Of a stretch of DNA of 56,452 bases, positions 43,409-52,614 are shown piece by piece. The stretch is from Clostridia bacterium. GTDB lineage: Bacteria; Bacillota; Clostridia; Oscillospirales; CAG-272. Position 1 is the first letter of the stretch, and each line of letters starts with the position of its first letter. The translations under genes were made by a program, and so were the position numbers. The notes beneath the pieces are model-generated. The model did no database searches. It was not told the DNA's origin and saw only the letters and a program-made list of their open reading frames with translations. The DNA is taken from NCBI GenBank assembly GCA_017504625.1, contig JAFVQU010000022.1:1-56452 (forward strand), written 5' to 3'.

Positions 43409-43439
43409 AAAAACCGACGGAGCGATCCGTCGGTTTTTT
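43409..43439 (+). terminator. Terminator after the TM2-like gene
   Basis: AAAACCGACGGA with its complement around GCGA, followed by TTTTTT. Confidence 0.9.
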
Positions 43440-43483
43440 CATATATTACCGTCGACATATAAAGACAAATTGCGTCAAGGCTC

Positions 43484-43512
43484 TTGATTTTTCGTGTTTG
43501 GTGTGGTAAAAT
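43484..43512 (+). promoter_or_regulatory. Promoter of the degV-fakA operon
   Basis: TTGATT (43484-43489) and TAAAAT (43507-43512), 17-bp spacer; the predicted leader runs through conserved element copy B. The rest of the 305-bp gap is AT-rich. Confidence 0.65.
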
Positions 43513-43578
43513 AAACTGTATGACTATGCATATAATGTAAATTATATTATATCTATATCTATGGCAGACAGGAAAATA

Positions 43579-43697
43579 GCGTGAAGGTTAAATTTCTCTT
43601 ATAGGCAAATATACTTTTTCACGCGCGAATTCTGCCACAAGGAAAAAATTCATTGATTACTATTTGTGCCGCCACGCGCGGCGGAATGGAGTTTAAA
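43579..43697 (+). promoter_or_regulatory. Conserved leader element, copy B
   Basis: Shares with 34187-34302: GCGTGAA (43579-43585) pairing with TTCACGC (43618-43624), again around a 32-nt loop; GAATTCTGCC/GG..AAATTC as stem 2; the linker GATTACTATTTGTGCCGCC; stem 3 CCGCC/GGCGG, whose sequence differs from copy A yet still pairs; and AATGGAG as ribosome site six bases before the ATG. Paired changes favour an RNA-level function. Confidence 0.7.
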
Positions 43698-44639
43698 ATG
43701 AGAAGATTCGTTATAATACCCGATGTTACTTGTGATATGTCGGCGGAAATAAGAGAATATTTCTCGGTTGACGAGTACGTCACCGGATACGTTCATATCA
43801 ATGACGACAGCTTACGCACGATGCTTGATTGGACGCAGATATCAAGGAAGGATTTTTACAAAACTCTTGAAAACAGAAAAAACAGCGTGAGCAGCGCGGC
43901 GGCAAGTCCCGAGGAATATTACAGGATTTTTAAGAAGTACGCCGAGGAGGGCTGTGACATTATCAGTATGTCGATATCATCAAAGATAAGCGCGACCTAC
44001 AATATTGCGGCAAGAGCTGCGGCGCGAATCAGAGCCGATTTCCCGGATGTGAGAATTGCCTGCGTTGATACACTTCGTATGTCGGGCTCGTTTGGATTGC
44101 TCGTTGCTTACGCCTGCGAGCTCCGCAACGACGGCAAGAGCTTTGACGAGGTAGTTGCATGGCTTGAGGAAAACAAAAACCGCGTGCATCAGATGGGCCC
44201 TATCGACGACCTTACCTTCGTCGCCAGACGCGGACAGATCTCAAGCGGCAAGGCTATTATGGGAAATCTCGTGGGAATAAAGCCTATGGGTGACTCGAAC
44301 TCCGACGGATACGTTACGGTGCTTACAAAGGTCAAGGGAATAAAAAGAGCGCTTGCAGCAACCGTAGAATACGTAAAGGAAATGGCGACCGACGCAAAGG
44401 ATCAGTACATATTCATAATGCACAGCGACAGAGAGGCATATGCCGAGGAGCTTAAAGCCGCGATAGAGAAGACTATCGAGTGCAAAAAGGTTTTCGTCAG
44501 CGACGTGTTCAGCGGATGCGGAACCAATATCGGCTCCGGAATGGTATGCGTTTACTTTATGGGCGACGCTGTAAGCGAAAATTGTGAAAGGGAAAAAGAG
44601 GTCTTGACTGCTTTGATCAATAAGGATCAGGCGCGTTGA
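43698..44639 (+). CDS. DegV family fatty acid-binding protein (FakB-like)
   Basis: A 313-residue DegV protein, the fatty-acid carrier of fatty acid kinase. It begins with FVIIPDVTCDMSAEIREYF, then SVSSAAASPEEYYRIFKKYAEEG and MSISSKISATYNIAARAA, whose Ser and Thr residues contact the carboxylate in the family, and VDTLRMSGSFGLLV. TFVARRGQISSGKAIMG is the usual central motif. GGAG before ATG. The next gene, 10 bp away, is its kinase partner. Confidence 0.92.
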   Translation: MRRFVIIPDVTCDMSAEIREYFSVDEYVTGYVHINDDSLRTMLDWTQISRKDFYKTLENRKNSVSSAAASPEEYYRIFKKYAEEGCDIISMSISSKISATYNIAARAAARIRADFPDVRIACVDTLRMSGSFGLLVAYACELRNDGKSFDEVVAWLEENKNRVHQMGPIDDLTFVARRGQISSGKAIMGNLVGIKPMGDSNSDGYVTVLTKVKGIKRALAATVEYVKEMATDAKDQYIFIMHSDREAYAEELKAAIEKTIECKKVFVSDVFSGCGTNIGSGMVCVYFMGDAVSENCEREKEVLTALINKDQAR

Positions 44640-44649
44640 CGGATAACGT

Positions 44650-46287
44650 ATGTTGAAAAAAATTGATGGCATCGTCTATACGGACATGCTCAAGCACGGA
44701 ATAAAAAACATTGAAAAGCACAGGGGCGAGCTTAACGCGCTCAACGTTTTTCCCGTTCCCGACGGTGATACGGGAACCAATATGCTGATGACGCTCCGAT
44801 ACGGCTACGAGGCGATAAAGCGCCGCCCTGCGTCAATAGCGGACGCGTCGCGCGCATTTGCTTCGTCTGCGGTGTTCGGAGCGAGAGGAAACTCGGGCGT
44901 TATCGTGTCACAGTTCTTCAAGGGAATGTCAGACGCGTTTGAGAGCAGTGAGGAAGCCGATTGCGAGCTGCTTTCAAAAGCCCTTACGAGAGGATCGTTG
45001 ACGGCGTACGCCGCGGTAGCCGAGCCTGTTGAGGGCACGATCCTCACCGTTGTAAAGGATGCGGCGCGCGAGCTTTCAAGAAGAATGCCTACCGATAGCA
45101 TCGAGGAGCTTTTAGATATCTATCTTGGCGCGGCGAGCGAGTCGCTCAAGCGCACACCGGAGCTTTTGCCGGTACTGAAGAAAGCAAACGTCGTTGATAG
45201 CGGCGGAAGCGGAATTCTTTGCTTTTTCGAGGGCGTGAGAAAATATCTCGCGGGCGAGAGCATAGAATCGGGCGAAGGCGAAGACTCGTTTGAGGCGATA
45301 GACCTGACCAGATTTAATAAGGACACGGATTTTGAGTACGGATATTGCGTTGAGGGCTTGATACAGCTTACGATCGACGAGCGTGAATTTGACGCGGAGT
45401 CATTCAGGCAGAGCTTGACAGAGCTTGGAGAATCGGTTGTTCTCTCGCTTGAGGGAGATAAGGTAAAGATTCACGCTCACTCAAAAAAGCCCGGTGATAT
45501 ACTCAATTTCTGTCAATCAATCGGAGAACTGCTTACCGTTAAGATAGAGAATATGACGGTGCAAAATCTCGGACAACAGAAAGAGGAGAACGAGCAAGAA
45601 ACCGCAATATATTCAAAAGAGCTTTCTGACGCGGACTTTTCGGTTATCGCGGTAGCGTCAAACTCGACGATGAGAAAGAAATTTCTTGATATTGGAGCTG
45701 ATGTTGTTATAGTCAGCGAGATTGTACCCTCGCTGCAGAACTTCCTTGACGCATTTGCCCGCGTGGGTAGCGGCAAGATATTGCTTTTCCCGAACAGCTC
45801 GAATTCTGTTATGACGGCTGAGCAGGCGGCAGAGATGTATAAGGATGCCGAGATCACGGTGCTGAACAGCCGCACGTGCGCGGATTGCTATGCGGCGCTT
45901 TCAATGATAGATTTTGGTGGCGATGTAAAGGAAGCGATCGCAACGGCTGACGATGCGATAAAGGCTCTTGAGCAGGTGTCTGTTCATCGCGCGACCAAAA
46001 ACATCAGATACGGAAGCAAAACTGTGGCGAAGGGAGAATATTTTGCGCTTCGCCGCAACAAAATTCTTTCTATTGGAAACACGCTTGAGGGCGTAATCGT
46101 TGACGTTGCCGCAAGAGTCGCCGAGGAAAGAGAATATTTTCTGGTTACTATCTTCCACGGCAGAGGAGTGAGCGAGGACGGCGCGAGCGTGCTTGCAGGC
46201 TCTCTTGCCGAAAGACTTGACGGCGTGGAGGTCGGATGCGTTTCGACTATGGAAGCGTCATACGACGTAACGCTTAATTTTGAATAA
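44650..46287 (+). CDS. fakA: Fatty acid kinase catalytic subunit (DAK2/YloV-like)
   Basis: Phosphorylates FakB-bound fatty acid to acyl phosphate for phospholipid synthesis. The 545-residue protein has an N-terminal DhaL/DAK2 domain with the Mg-ATP motif NALNVFPVPDGDTGTNMLMT and GARGNSGVIVSQFFKG, a middle domain with KIHAHSKKPGDIL and a C-terminal DegV-like or FakA-C domain. It is full length and starts 10 bp after FakB. Downstream PlsC uses the same acyl pool. Confidence 0.94.
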   Translation: MLKKIDGIVYTDMLKHGIKNIEKHRGELNALNVFPVPDGDTGTNMLMTLRYGYEAIKRRPASIADASRAFASSAVFGARGNSGVIVSQFFKGMSDAFESSEEADCELLSKALTRGSLTAYAAVAEPVEGTILTVVKDAARELSRRMPTDSIEELLDIYLGAASESLKRTPELLPVLKKANVVDSGGSGILCFFEGVRKYLAGESIESGEGEDSFEAIDLTRFNKDTDFEYGYCVEGLIQLTIDEREFDAESFRQSLTELGESVVLSLEGDKVKIHAHSKKPGDILNFCQSIGELLTVKIENMTVQNLGQQKEENEQETAIYSKELSDADFSVIAVASNSTMRKKFLDIGADVVIVSEIVPSLQNFLDAFARVGSGKILLFPNSSNSVMTAEQAAEMYKDAEITVLNSRTCADCYAALSMIDFGGDVKEAIATADDAIKALEQVSVHRATKNIRYGSKTVAKGEYFALRRNKILSIGNTLEGVIVDVAARVAEEREYFLVTIFHGRGVSEDGASVLAGSLAERLDGVEVGCVSTMEASYDVTLNFE

Positions 46288-46307
46288 TAAATATTTTGGG
46301 GTTTAAA

Positions 46308-47627
46308 ATGAAACAGATAACGACAAAAAAGGGCCTTATACTTTACGGATGCGCAGGCCTTGGCGTAAATATGATGAATATAATCGTCGGCTCGTATTTG
46401 TGCAGCGCCTTGCTTGTTGGCGGATTTGAAAAGCACATAGAGTCATGGACATACCTCAACCGCGACCTCGTCGTCGCTGGGCTTTGGGCGGTGCTTGTAT
46501 TCTTGGCAAAGGCTCTTGACGGAATAATTGACCTTCCGCTTGCCTCCTTTGCTGACCGTCTCAACACTAAATGGGGACGCAGAAAGACCGCGATAGTCAT
46601 AGGCTTTGTTCCTATGGTCGTGTCGTATCTTCTTTTCCTCGTTCCGCTTACTCCCAACGAGTCACTGCTCAACACCGTTTGGTTTGGCGTATTGCTTTGC
46701 ATTTTCTATACTTGCTATACTCTTACAATGCTTACTTATTACGCGACCTTCTCCGAGGTCTGCCGCGACGAATACGATACCGGCTTTTTGTCCAACGTAA
46801 AGTCGATCTGCGACGTCGTTTATTTCAGCTTGGGCTTTGCGCTCGTACCCGCGCTTGTAAGTATGTCTGTAAACGTAAGAATTATCGCGCTCATTTTCCT
46901 GCCTCTTTGTCTTACTATGATAATTCCGTTATTCATGCTCAAGGAGGACGACGAGGACGAAAAGGACGTGCGCTCGCTCACGCTTGGCAGAGCGCTTTCG
47001 GTGTCATTTAAGAACAAGACCTATATTTATTGGATGGTTACGTCCGCGTTTACCGCGATCGGCCTTCAGCTTTTCCTGACGGGAATAAACGAGCTTTTCT
47101 CGTCGACGGGACTTAATATGACGGTCGTTATGGCGTCGTCCTTTGCGCCTGTGCCGTTGACGATAATGCTTTATAACTACATAATCAAGAAAAAAGGACT
47201 TGCCTTTGCATACAGATACGTGCTGACAATCTACGCTATCGGTATGATGATTATGTACTTCTGCAATATCAACTCGAAGAATATGACCGAGCTTGCATTG
47301 ACGCTCGTTGCGCTCGGTGGAGGTATATTTATCTCATTCTCACTTGGCGCGTTCTTCTCGGTAAACTATATGGTTCCCACTCACCTTGCGCGCCTTGAAT
47401 ACGAGAGAACTGGCAACAAGGTTGCTTCTATGTTCTTTGCGGTGCAGGGACTTTTCGAGGGGGTTGCCGCGGGTATTGCGACCGGCCCTATCCTCGTTAC
47501 TCTCAAGGATAACAATGCGATCTCACTTCTTCCCATAATCGTTGCTGTGTGCTGTGCGACAGCGATAGGTATGTCCTTCGGCTTCCACAAGGACGTTAAA
47601 TATATGGGTAAGAAGGCCGAAAAATAA
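46308..47627 (+). CDS. MFS/GPH-type transporter
   Basis: A 439-residue carrier with about 12 membrane segments. RDLVVAGLWAVLVFLAKALDGIIDLPLASFADRLNTKWGRRKTAI is the conserved GPH cation symporter signature (helix 2-3), with YYATFSEVCRDEYDTGFL later. Placed between fakA and plsC, which suggests a lipid-related or glycerol-phosphate-related substrate instead of a sugar; not proven. A weak GGGG stretch precedes the ATG at 46308. Confidence 0.85.
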   Translation: MKQITTKKGLILYGCAGLGVNMMNIIVGSYLCSALLVGGFEKHIESWTYLNRDLVVAGLWAVLVFLAKALDGIIDLPLASFADRLNTKWGRRKTAIVIGFVPMVVSYLLFLVPLTPNESLLNTVWFGVLLCIFYTCYTLTMLTYYATFSEVCRDEYDTGFLSNVKSICDVVYFSLGFALVPALVSMSVNVRIIALIFLPLCLTMIIPLFMLKEDDEDEKDVRSLTLGRALSVSFKNKTYIYWMVTSAFTAIGLQLFLTGINELFSSTGLNMTVVMASSFAPVPLTIMLYNYIIKKKGLAFAYRYVLTIYAIGMMIMYFCNINSKNMTELALTLVALGGGIFISFSLGAFFSVNYMVPTHLARLEYERTGNKVASMFFAVQGLFEGVAAGIATGPILVTLKDNNAISLLPIIVAVCCATAIGMSFGFHKDVKYMGKKAEK

Positions 47628-47628
47628 A

Positions 47629-48297
47629 ATGGAATTAATCTACACGGTATTTCGTCTTATAGGGCTTTATCTCGGATATCCGCTTCAGCTTATCTTCTTC
47701 AAGCGCAGAACCTTTTTTGAAAGTGACAGAAGGACAAACCGACGCGCGCTTATGAAGGGCGGAAAGCTGATAATAGCCAATCATTACAATATGCTTGACT
47801 ACGTTATGGCGTCCTTCCTCGTTTTGCCGCGAAAGCTTAACGTCGTGACCTCGGAGCATCCTTTTACTATACCGTTCTTCCGCTTTGGAATGAAGTTTTT
47901 TGGCGCGATACAGGCAAACCGCGTGACCAAAAATATGCGATTTATGGATATTTGCGCCGACACGATAAAAAAAGGACAGCTCGTAGAGATATTTCCCGAG
48001 GGCAGAAACACTCCCGATGGAAATATACACGAATTCAAGCATAGCTATATAGTAATAGCCTATCGCGCGGGTGCGCCTATAATCCCCGTCGTATCTGACG
48101 GAAACTACGGACTTTTCAGACGAACCAACGTTATCGTGGGCGACGAGATAGACATTTCGCGCTTCGTTACGTCGGGCAAGAGAACCCCGACCAAAGAGGA
48201 GCTTACCGCAATAAACGACCATGTTTTCTCAAAGGTTCTTGAGCTAAGACAGGAGCTTGAGAGAAGAAAGGCAGGGGAAAGATGCTCGAAGAAATAA
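47629..48297 (+). CDS. plsC: 1-acyl-sn-glycerol-3-phosphate acyltransferase
   Basis: A 222-residue acyltransferase adding the second acyl chain to lysophosphatidic acid. The acceptor motif is NHYNMLDY (HxxxxD type, here HYNMLD), the phosphate site FPEGRNTPDG, and IIPVV lies after it. A hydrophobic N-terminal segment anchors it at the membrane. It starts one base after the MFS gene stop and overlaps the next gene, so one message. Confidence 0.9.
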   Translation: MELIYTVFRLIGLYLGYPLQLIFFKRRTFFESDRRTNRRALMKGGKLIIANHYNMLDYVMASFLVLPRKLNVVTSEHPFTIPFFRFGMKFFGAIQANRVTKNMRFMDICADTIKKGQLVEIFPEGRNTPDGNIHEFKHSYIVIAYRAGAPIIPVVSDGNYGLFRRTNVIVGDEIDISRFVTSGKRTPTKEELTAINDHVFSKVLELRQELERRKAGERCSKK

Positions 48298-49262
48298 TAT
48301 ATAGCCCGATTTTCTGGTGGATAGCGGGAATTCTCATTATCCCCGGAATACTTATGTGGGTAGCGTCGTATTTTATCGCCGCGCGTTGTATTTTCGACAG
48401 TACGCTACGCAGGATCGACTCTGACACGTGGAAAAGAGGCGTTCCCAAGGACGCGAGCGCGCAGTCGCTTAAAATGTTCAACGACGGACTTGAATGGGCG
48501 CGTAAAAATGAAGAATTCAAGCGCGACGTACATATAGTTAACGAGGGGCTGAACCTTTACGGCGAATATTACGATCTTGGATACGATAAGACCGTGCTTA
48601 TTCTTTCGGGAAGAACCGACAGCCTGACCTACGGGTATTATTTTGCGATACCTTACTCCAAAAACGGTTGCAACGTGCTTGTGATCGACGCGAGAGCGCA
48701 CGGAATGAGCGACGGCAAATTCAACACGCTTGGCTTTGACGAAAACCGCGACGTTATCGCTTGGATCAGATTTCTTGAGAGCGAATTTGGTGTAAAAAAT
48801 GTGATAGTTCACGCGCTCTGTATAGGCGCGGCGGGCGGAGTTTACGCTCTTACCTCGGAAAATTGTCCAGATACGGTCAAGGCGTTTATTGCCGAGGGAA
48901 TGTTCCCGAATTTTGCAGAGTCGATGAAAAATCACTTGATAGAAAAGAAAAAGCCCGTCCGTTTTCTCATGGAGCTTATAGACCGACAAATCAAAAAGAA
49001 CACGGGATATTCGATGAAATACGGGCCTATTGACGTAATAGAGAAGCTGGACGTGCCACTGCTAATGCTGCACGGAAGAAAAGATATCTATTCAACTCCC
49101 GAATATGCCCAAAGGCTTTTCAAGCTTGCGGGAAGTGAAAAGAAAAGACTTTCGTGGTTTGATGAGGGAACGCACTCAATGCTACGAGTCACAGATCCCG
49201 AGGCATACGACGCGGAGATCGAAAAATTTTTGTGCGAAATATTTGAATTACAAAGAGCTTGA
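48282..49262 (+). CDS. Alpha/beta hydrolase with membrane anchor
   Basis: A 326-residue protein with an N-terminal membrane segment (about residues 8-32) and an alpha/beta hydrolase domain. VLVIDARAHGMSDG is the oxyanion-loop strand; the nucleophile elbow reads HALCIGAAGG, with Cys where Ser is usual; an Asp in LLMLHGRKDIYS and the His in DEGTHSMLR complete the triad. It overlaps plsC by 16 bp. Likely a lipase or acyl hydrolase acting on envelope lipids; substrate unknown. Confidence 0.85.
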   Translation: MLEEIIYSPIFWWIAGILIIPGILMWVASYFIAARCIFDSTLRRIDSDTWKRGVPKDASAQSLKMFNDGLEWARKNEEFKRDVHIVNEGLNLYGEYYDLGYDKTVLILSGRTDSLTYGYYFAIPYSKNGCNVLVIDARAHGMSDGKFNTLGFDENRDVIAWIRFLESEFGVKNVIVHALCIGAAGGVYALTSENCPDTVKAFIAEGMFPNFAESMKNHLIEKKKPVRFLMELIDRQIKKNTGYSMKYGPIDVIEKLDVPLLMLHGRKDIYSTPEYAQRLFKLAGSEKKRLSWFDEGTHSMLRVTDPEAYDAEIEKFLCEIFELQRA

Positions 49263-49305
49263 CTTAAAACGAGTTGAGCCCAATAGATAAAAGGAGAATT
49301 ATTTT

Positions 49306-49716
49306 ATGTACTGTCAGTTTTGCGGAAAAGAGCATGCGGATTACGTTTCCTTTTGTCCGTATTGCGGAATGCAGGTCAACAAGGGGGAGACCTGTGGGGA
49401 GCAAATTCCCGTTGATCCCATAGCGGATAAGGAAAAGGATGATTTTGGAGGAGAGGTGCTCAAGTTTGGAATACTCGGGCTTGCCTTTGCTTGCTCGGGG
49501 CTTTTGTCCTTGCTCGGACTTATCTTTTCGATAATCGCGAGAGCGAAGGCTAATGAATTTGCAAGAAGATACGGTGATACCGAGGGTAGAGCAACCGTAG
49601 GAAAGCATCTTGGAAAGGCGGGACTTATCGTAAGTATAGTAATTACTGCGTATTTTGCGCTGATTTTCGTATTGGCGTTTCTGGGTATGCTTACGGGGGC
49701 GGAAACGCTTATGTAA
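49306..49716 (+). CDS. Zinc-ribbon membrane protein
   Basis: A 136-residue protein with an N-terminal zinc ribbon (CQFCGKEH and CPYCG) and two hydrophobic helices (about 47-72 and 105-130) separated by a polar loop, a DUF4190-like layout. AAGGAG before ATG. It follows the lipid operon by 43 bp and precedes a bidirectional terminator. Confidence 0.8.
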   Translation: MYCQFCGKEHADYVSFCPYCGMQVNKGETCGEQIPVDPIADKEKDDFGGEVLKFGILGLAFACSGLLSLLGLIFSIIARAKANEFARRYGDTEGRATVGKHLGKAGLIVSIVITAYFALIFVLAFLGMLTGAETLM

Positions 49717-49733
49717 CACGATGACACAACAAT

Positions 49734-49761
49734 AAAGCCACCGCGTGTGCGGTGGCTTTTT
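49734..49761. terminator. Bidirectional terminator
   Basis: AAAGCCACCGC pairs with GCGGTGGCTTT around GTGT between the convergent zinc-ribbon and HtrA genes. Confidence 0.9.
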
Positions 49762-49772
49762 AAATTCCAATA

Positions 49773-51311
49773 TCAATCCTCGGTTCCAAGCGTTATATCA
49801 ACCGTATACGACTCGCCGTCACGAACAAATGTGACTTTAACGACCTCGCCGCCGTCAAAGTTATTGACGATATCCATTATATCGTAGGTTACGTATACTT
49901 CCATGCCGTTTACGTGAGTTATAACGTCGCCTTCAATCAGATAGTTGCTTGCGTCAAGCTTGGGGTTGAGTGAGGTTACGTAAACACCCGCCACGTCGGT
50001 TGAGATGCAGAGCGAGGGATGCGCCTGTGCAAAAGCCTCGGTTACTACGCGCACACCGTCAGAGGTCTGCTCGTACCAGACGCCCGGCTCAAGTCCGACT
50101 CCGGTTATTCCAATAAGGGGACGGCTCTTTGATACAGAGGATACCACGCCGTCAATATTTCCTTTTTCGATAATGGCTTCAATAAGCTCAAGAGAGCCGC
50201 TTGAGGGAAGAGCAAAGCCGATTCCCGCCGCGTTCGAACGCTTGAGTGTGATTATTCCGACGACCTCTCCGCGCACGTTGATAAGCGGGCCGCCCGAGTT
50301 TCCGGGATTGACTGCCGCGTCTGTCTGGAGCAGGTACATTTTCTTTTCAAGCACGTAGTCGCTTGCGTATATCTTTACCTCACGCACGGGCTCGGAGATT
50401 ATTCCGGACGTGATCGACCAGCCGAAATCCGAGCCTTCGGGCGCGCCGACGGCGTATACTATTTCACCCGTGCGGCAGTTTTCCGAATTTGCAAAGGTTG
50501 CGGGGCGCAGACCGGTCGCGTTGACCTTTATTACGGCGATGTCGTCACGCTCACTGTATCCGATGACCTCGGCGCTTAGCTGTTCGCTCTTGTTGTAGAA
50601 TGCGACGCTGATTTTCTTTGCTCCCGACACTACGTGATAGTTTGTGACTATATATCCGTCCTGCGACAAAATGATGCCGCTACCCGTACCGCCACCTGTT
50701 GCCGTCGTAACGTCAATTATGACAACCGAATTTTTGAATTCCTCGAGAAGCTCGGGAGATGCGTAGCCGCTTGCACTCTCAACGGGGCCGAGAGTCGATA
50801 CGCCGACGTAGACCATTCGGTTGCCTGCAGGAAGAATTCCGATAGAGAGCAGGGCGGTAAGCGCTACAAGGAGAATGACCGACACGGCGGAAAGCATAAG
50901 CGCGACGTTGGATTCCTTTATAAGCGTTCTTGTCGTGTGTCGGCGATTTCTTTTGCTCTTTTTAGGTTTGTCAACCTTATTTGTGTTAAACGTTTCGATA
51001 TTTTGGGTTTCGCTCTCCACTTCGTCAACAACGCTGGGCAATTCTTGCGCCGTTTCCACCACTGTATCGGTGTATTTGCTCTCGGAGGGTTCATTTGAAA
51101 CCGCGAAATTTTCACCGCGATCTTGGTCGGCAGCGCAGTTTGCGCTTGAAGTGTCGGCGTTATTGTTTGTTTCCTCCACAATGTCGGAATTTTCGTCTGC
51201 GGTTGCATCAATATCCACCACCAAATCGTTGAATTCGGGCTTGAATGCTTCCGCCGCGGTGTTATCCTCACGGTTTTCAGACGGAATGTTTTTCTCGTTT
51301 TGTTCGTTCAT
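49773..51311 (-). CDS. htrA: HtrA/DegP family serine protease
   Basis: A 512-residue membrane-anchored quality-control protease. A low-complexity acidic N-terminus (about 125 residues) precedes a transmembrane helix (LMLSAVSVILLVALTALLSIGIL) and an extracellular trypsin-like domain with His in IVTNYHVVSG, Asp in YSERDDIAVIK and Ser in VNPGNSGGPL. The C-terminal domain is PDZ-like (LIEGDVITHVNGMEV). No strong ribosome site. Downstream of an OmpR-type regulator by 79 bp on the same strand, which may control it. Confidence 0.93.
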   Translation of the reverse strand: MNEQNEKNIPSENREDNTAAEAFKPEFNDLVVDIDATADENSDIVEETNNNADTSSANCAADQDRGENFAVSNEPSESKYTDTVVETAQELPSVVDEVESETQNIETFNTNKVDKPKKSKRNRRHTTRTLIKESNVALMLSAVSVILLVALTALLSIGILPAGNRMVYVGVSTLGPVESASGYASPELLEEFKNSVVIIDVTTATGGGTGSGIILSQDGYIVTNYHVVSGAKKISVAFYNKSEQLSAEVIGYSERDDIAVIKVNATGLRPATFANSENCRTGEIVYAVGAPEGSDFGWSITSGIISEPVREVKIYASDYVLEKKMYLLQTDAAVNPGNSGGPLINVRGEVVGIITLKRSNAAGIGFALPSSGSLELIEAIIEKGNIDGVVSSVSKSRPLIGITGVGLEPGVWYEQTSDGVRVVTEAFAQAHPSLCISTDVAGVYVTSLNPKLDASNYLIEGDVITHVNGMEVYVTYDIMDIVNNFDGGEVVKVTFVRDGESYTVDITLGTED

Positions 51312-51343
51312 ACTTAAAGATACCTTGTATTTCTGTAATTTTT

Positions 51344-51369
51344 CGGGCTGTCGTTTTGTCGACAGCCCG
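51344..51369. other. Hairpin between response regulator and htrA
   Basis: CGGGCTGTCG (51344-51353) with its complement (51360-51369). The T run is on the plus strand only, where no gene ends, so on the minus strand it may be a weak attenuator or message stabiliser. Confidence 0.45.
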
Positions 51370-51390
51370 TTTTCTTATACTGACAGTATA

Positions 51391-52083
51391 TCAGCCCAAA
51401 AGCTCAAACTTGTAGCCAACGCCCCACACCGTCTTGATGACCCACTTTTCAGATGTGCCCTCAAGCTTTTCACGGAGTCGCTTGATGTGAACGTCAACGG
51501 TACGCGAGTCGCCGAGGTAGTCAAAGCCCCAGACCTTGTCAAGCAGCTGATCGCGGGTAAATACGCGGTTGTAGTTGGAAGCAAGGAAGTAGAGAAGTTC
51601 AAGCTCCTTGGGGGGAATATCTACCGAGCGGCCGCGAAGCTTAAGCTCGTATTTCTGAAGGCTGACCTCTATGTTTTCAAATCTTATGACCTCGTCGTCC
51701 GCCTGGGGAGTCTGTGACTGGCAACGGCGAAGGACTGCCTTTACTCTTGCAGAAAGCTCCTTGTTGTCGATAGGCTTTACCATATAGTCGTCGGCGCCAA
51801 GCTCAAGACCCAATACCTTGTCGAAAACGTCGCCCTTGATGCTTGTGATGATGATGGGCTTTGAGGAATTTTCTCTTATCTCACGGCAAACCTGCCAACC
51901 GTCCTTTTTGGGGAGGGTAATGTCGAGAATGATTATGTCGGGATCGTACATTTTAAAGAATGTAATTCCCTCAGGGCCGTCGAACGCCACCTTAACGTCG
52001 TAGCCTTCGCTCTCAAAATGTGTCTTTATCGCGTCGCTGAGCGCGATCTCGTCTTCAATTACGAGTATTTTTGTGTCCATCAT
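51391..52083 (-). CDS. OmpR/PhoB family response regulator, orphan
   Basis: A 230-residue two-domain regulator. The receiver has acidic DE near the start (VIEDE), phosphorylated Asp in IIILDITLPKKDG, and Lys in DDYMVKPIDNKEL; residues following strand 4 read ITSIKGD. The winged helix ends with RTVDVHIKRLREKLEG and VWGVGYKFE. No histidine kinase gene is adjacent. GGAGG before the tandem ATG. Probably drives htrA and perhaps envelope genes nearby. Confidence 0.93.
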   Translation of the reverse strand: MMDTKILVIEDEIALSDAIKTHFESEGYDVKVAFDGPEGITFFKMYDPDIIILDITLPKKDGWQVCREIRENSSKPIIITSIKGDVFDKVLGLELGADDYMVKPIDNKELSARVKAVLRRCQSQTPQADDEVIRFENIEVSLQKYELKLRGRSVDIPPKELELLYFLASNYNRVFTRDQLLDKVWGFDYLGDSRTVDVHIKRLREKLEGTSEKWVIKTVWGVGYKFELLG

Positions 52084-52473
52084 AGAAGATGTCCTCCTAA
52101 CAATTATATGTCATTATCTTTGATTTTCAGTATGCAAATTTAAAAAATTCCGTAAAATTGTTCATTTTTTAAAATAATCTGAAAAAAATCCATCTTTCAT
52201 TCATAATTTTAGCTCGAAAAGCGGTAAATTGTGTGAAAAGTGTCTGATTTTTTAACGAAGTTTGCACAAAAAACAAGTTTGTTAAATTTGCGGTCACAAG
52301 AAAACCGATTAATATTTATTACTTGTTAATAATTATAGCATATAAAATGTGTTTTGTATATAGGTTTATGAAATTTTTTTGATAAAATTTTTAACGAGTT
52401 TTGGATTTTCTTTTAATGAATGTATCGGGATGACGGTCAGATAACAAAAAGAGTATAAAATATCATTTTGCTC

Positions 52474-52502
52474 TTGAAAGCTTTCACGCCGCGTGATATA
52501 AT
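52474..52502 (+). promoter_or_regulatory. Promoter of the zinc-ribbon protease gene
   Basis: TTGAAA (52474-52479) and consensus TATAAT (52497-52502), 17-bp spacer. The leader has a small GTGCC/GGGCAC hairpin. The rest of the 531-bp divergent gap (52084-52473) is AT-rich and shows no gene or clear structure. Confidence 0.8.
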
Positions 52503-52614
52503 AAAATCGAAAACAGTATATTTTCCGTTTGATCTACAGTGCCGCCTTTGCACAGGGCACTTTCAAATGGAAATTTCGTAACAAAATTATGCTTTGAATT
52601 TTACGGAGGTTCTG

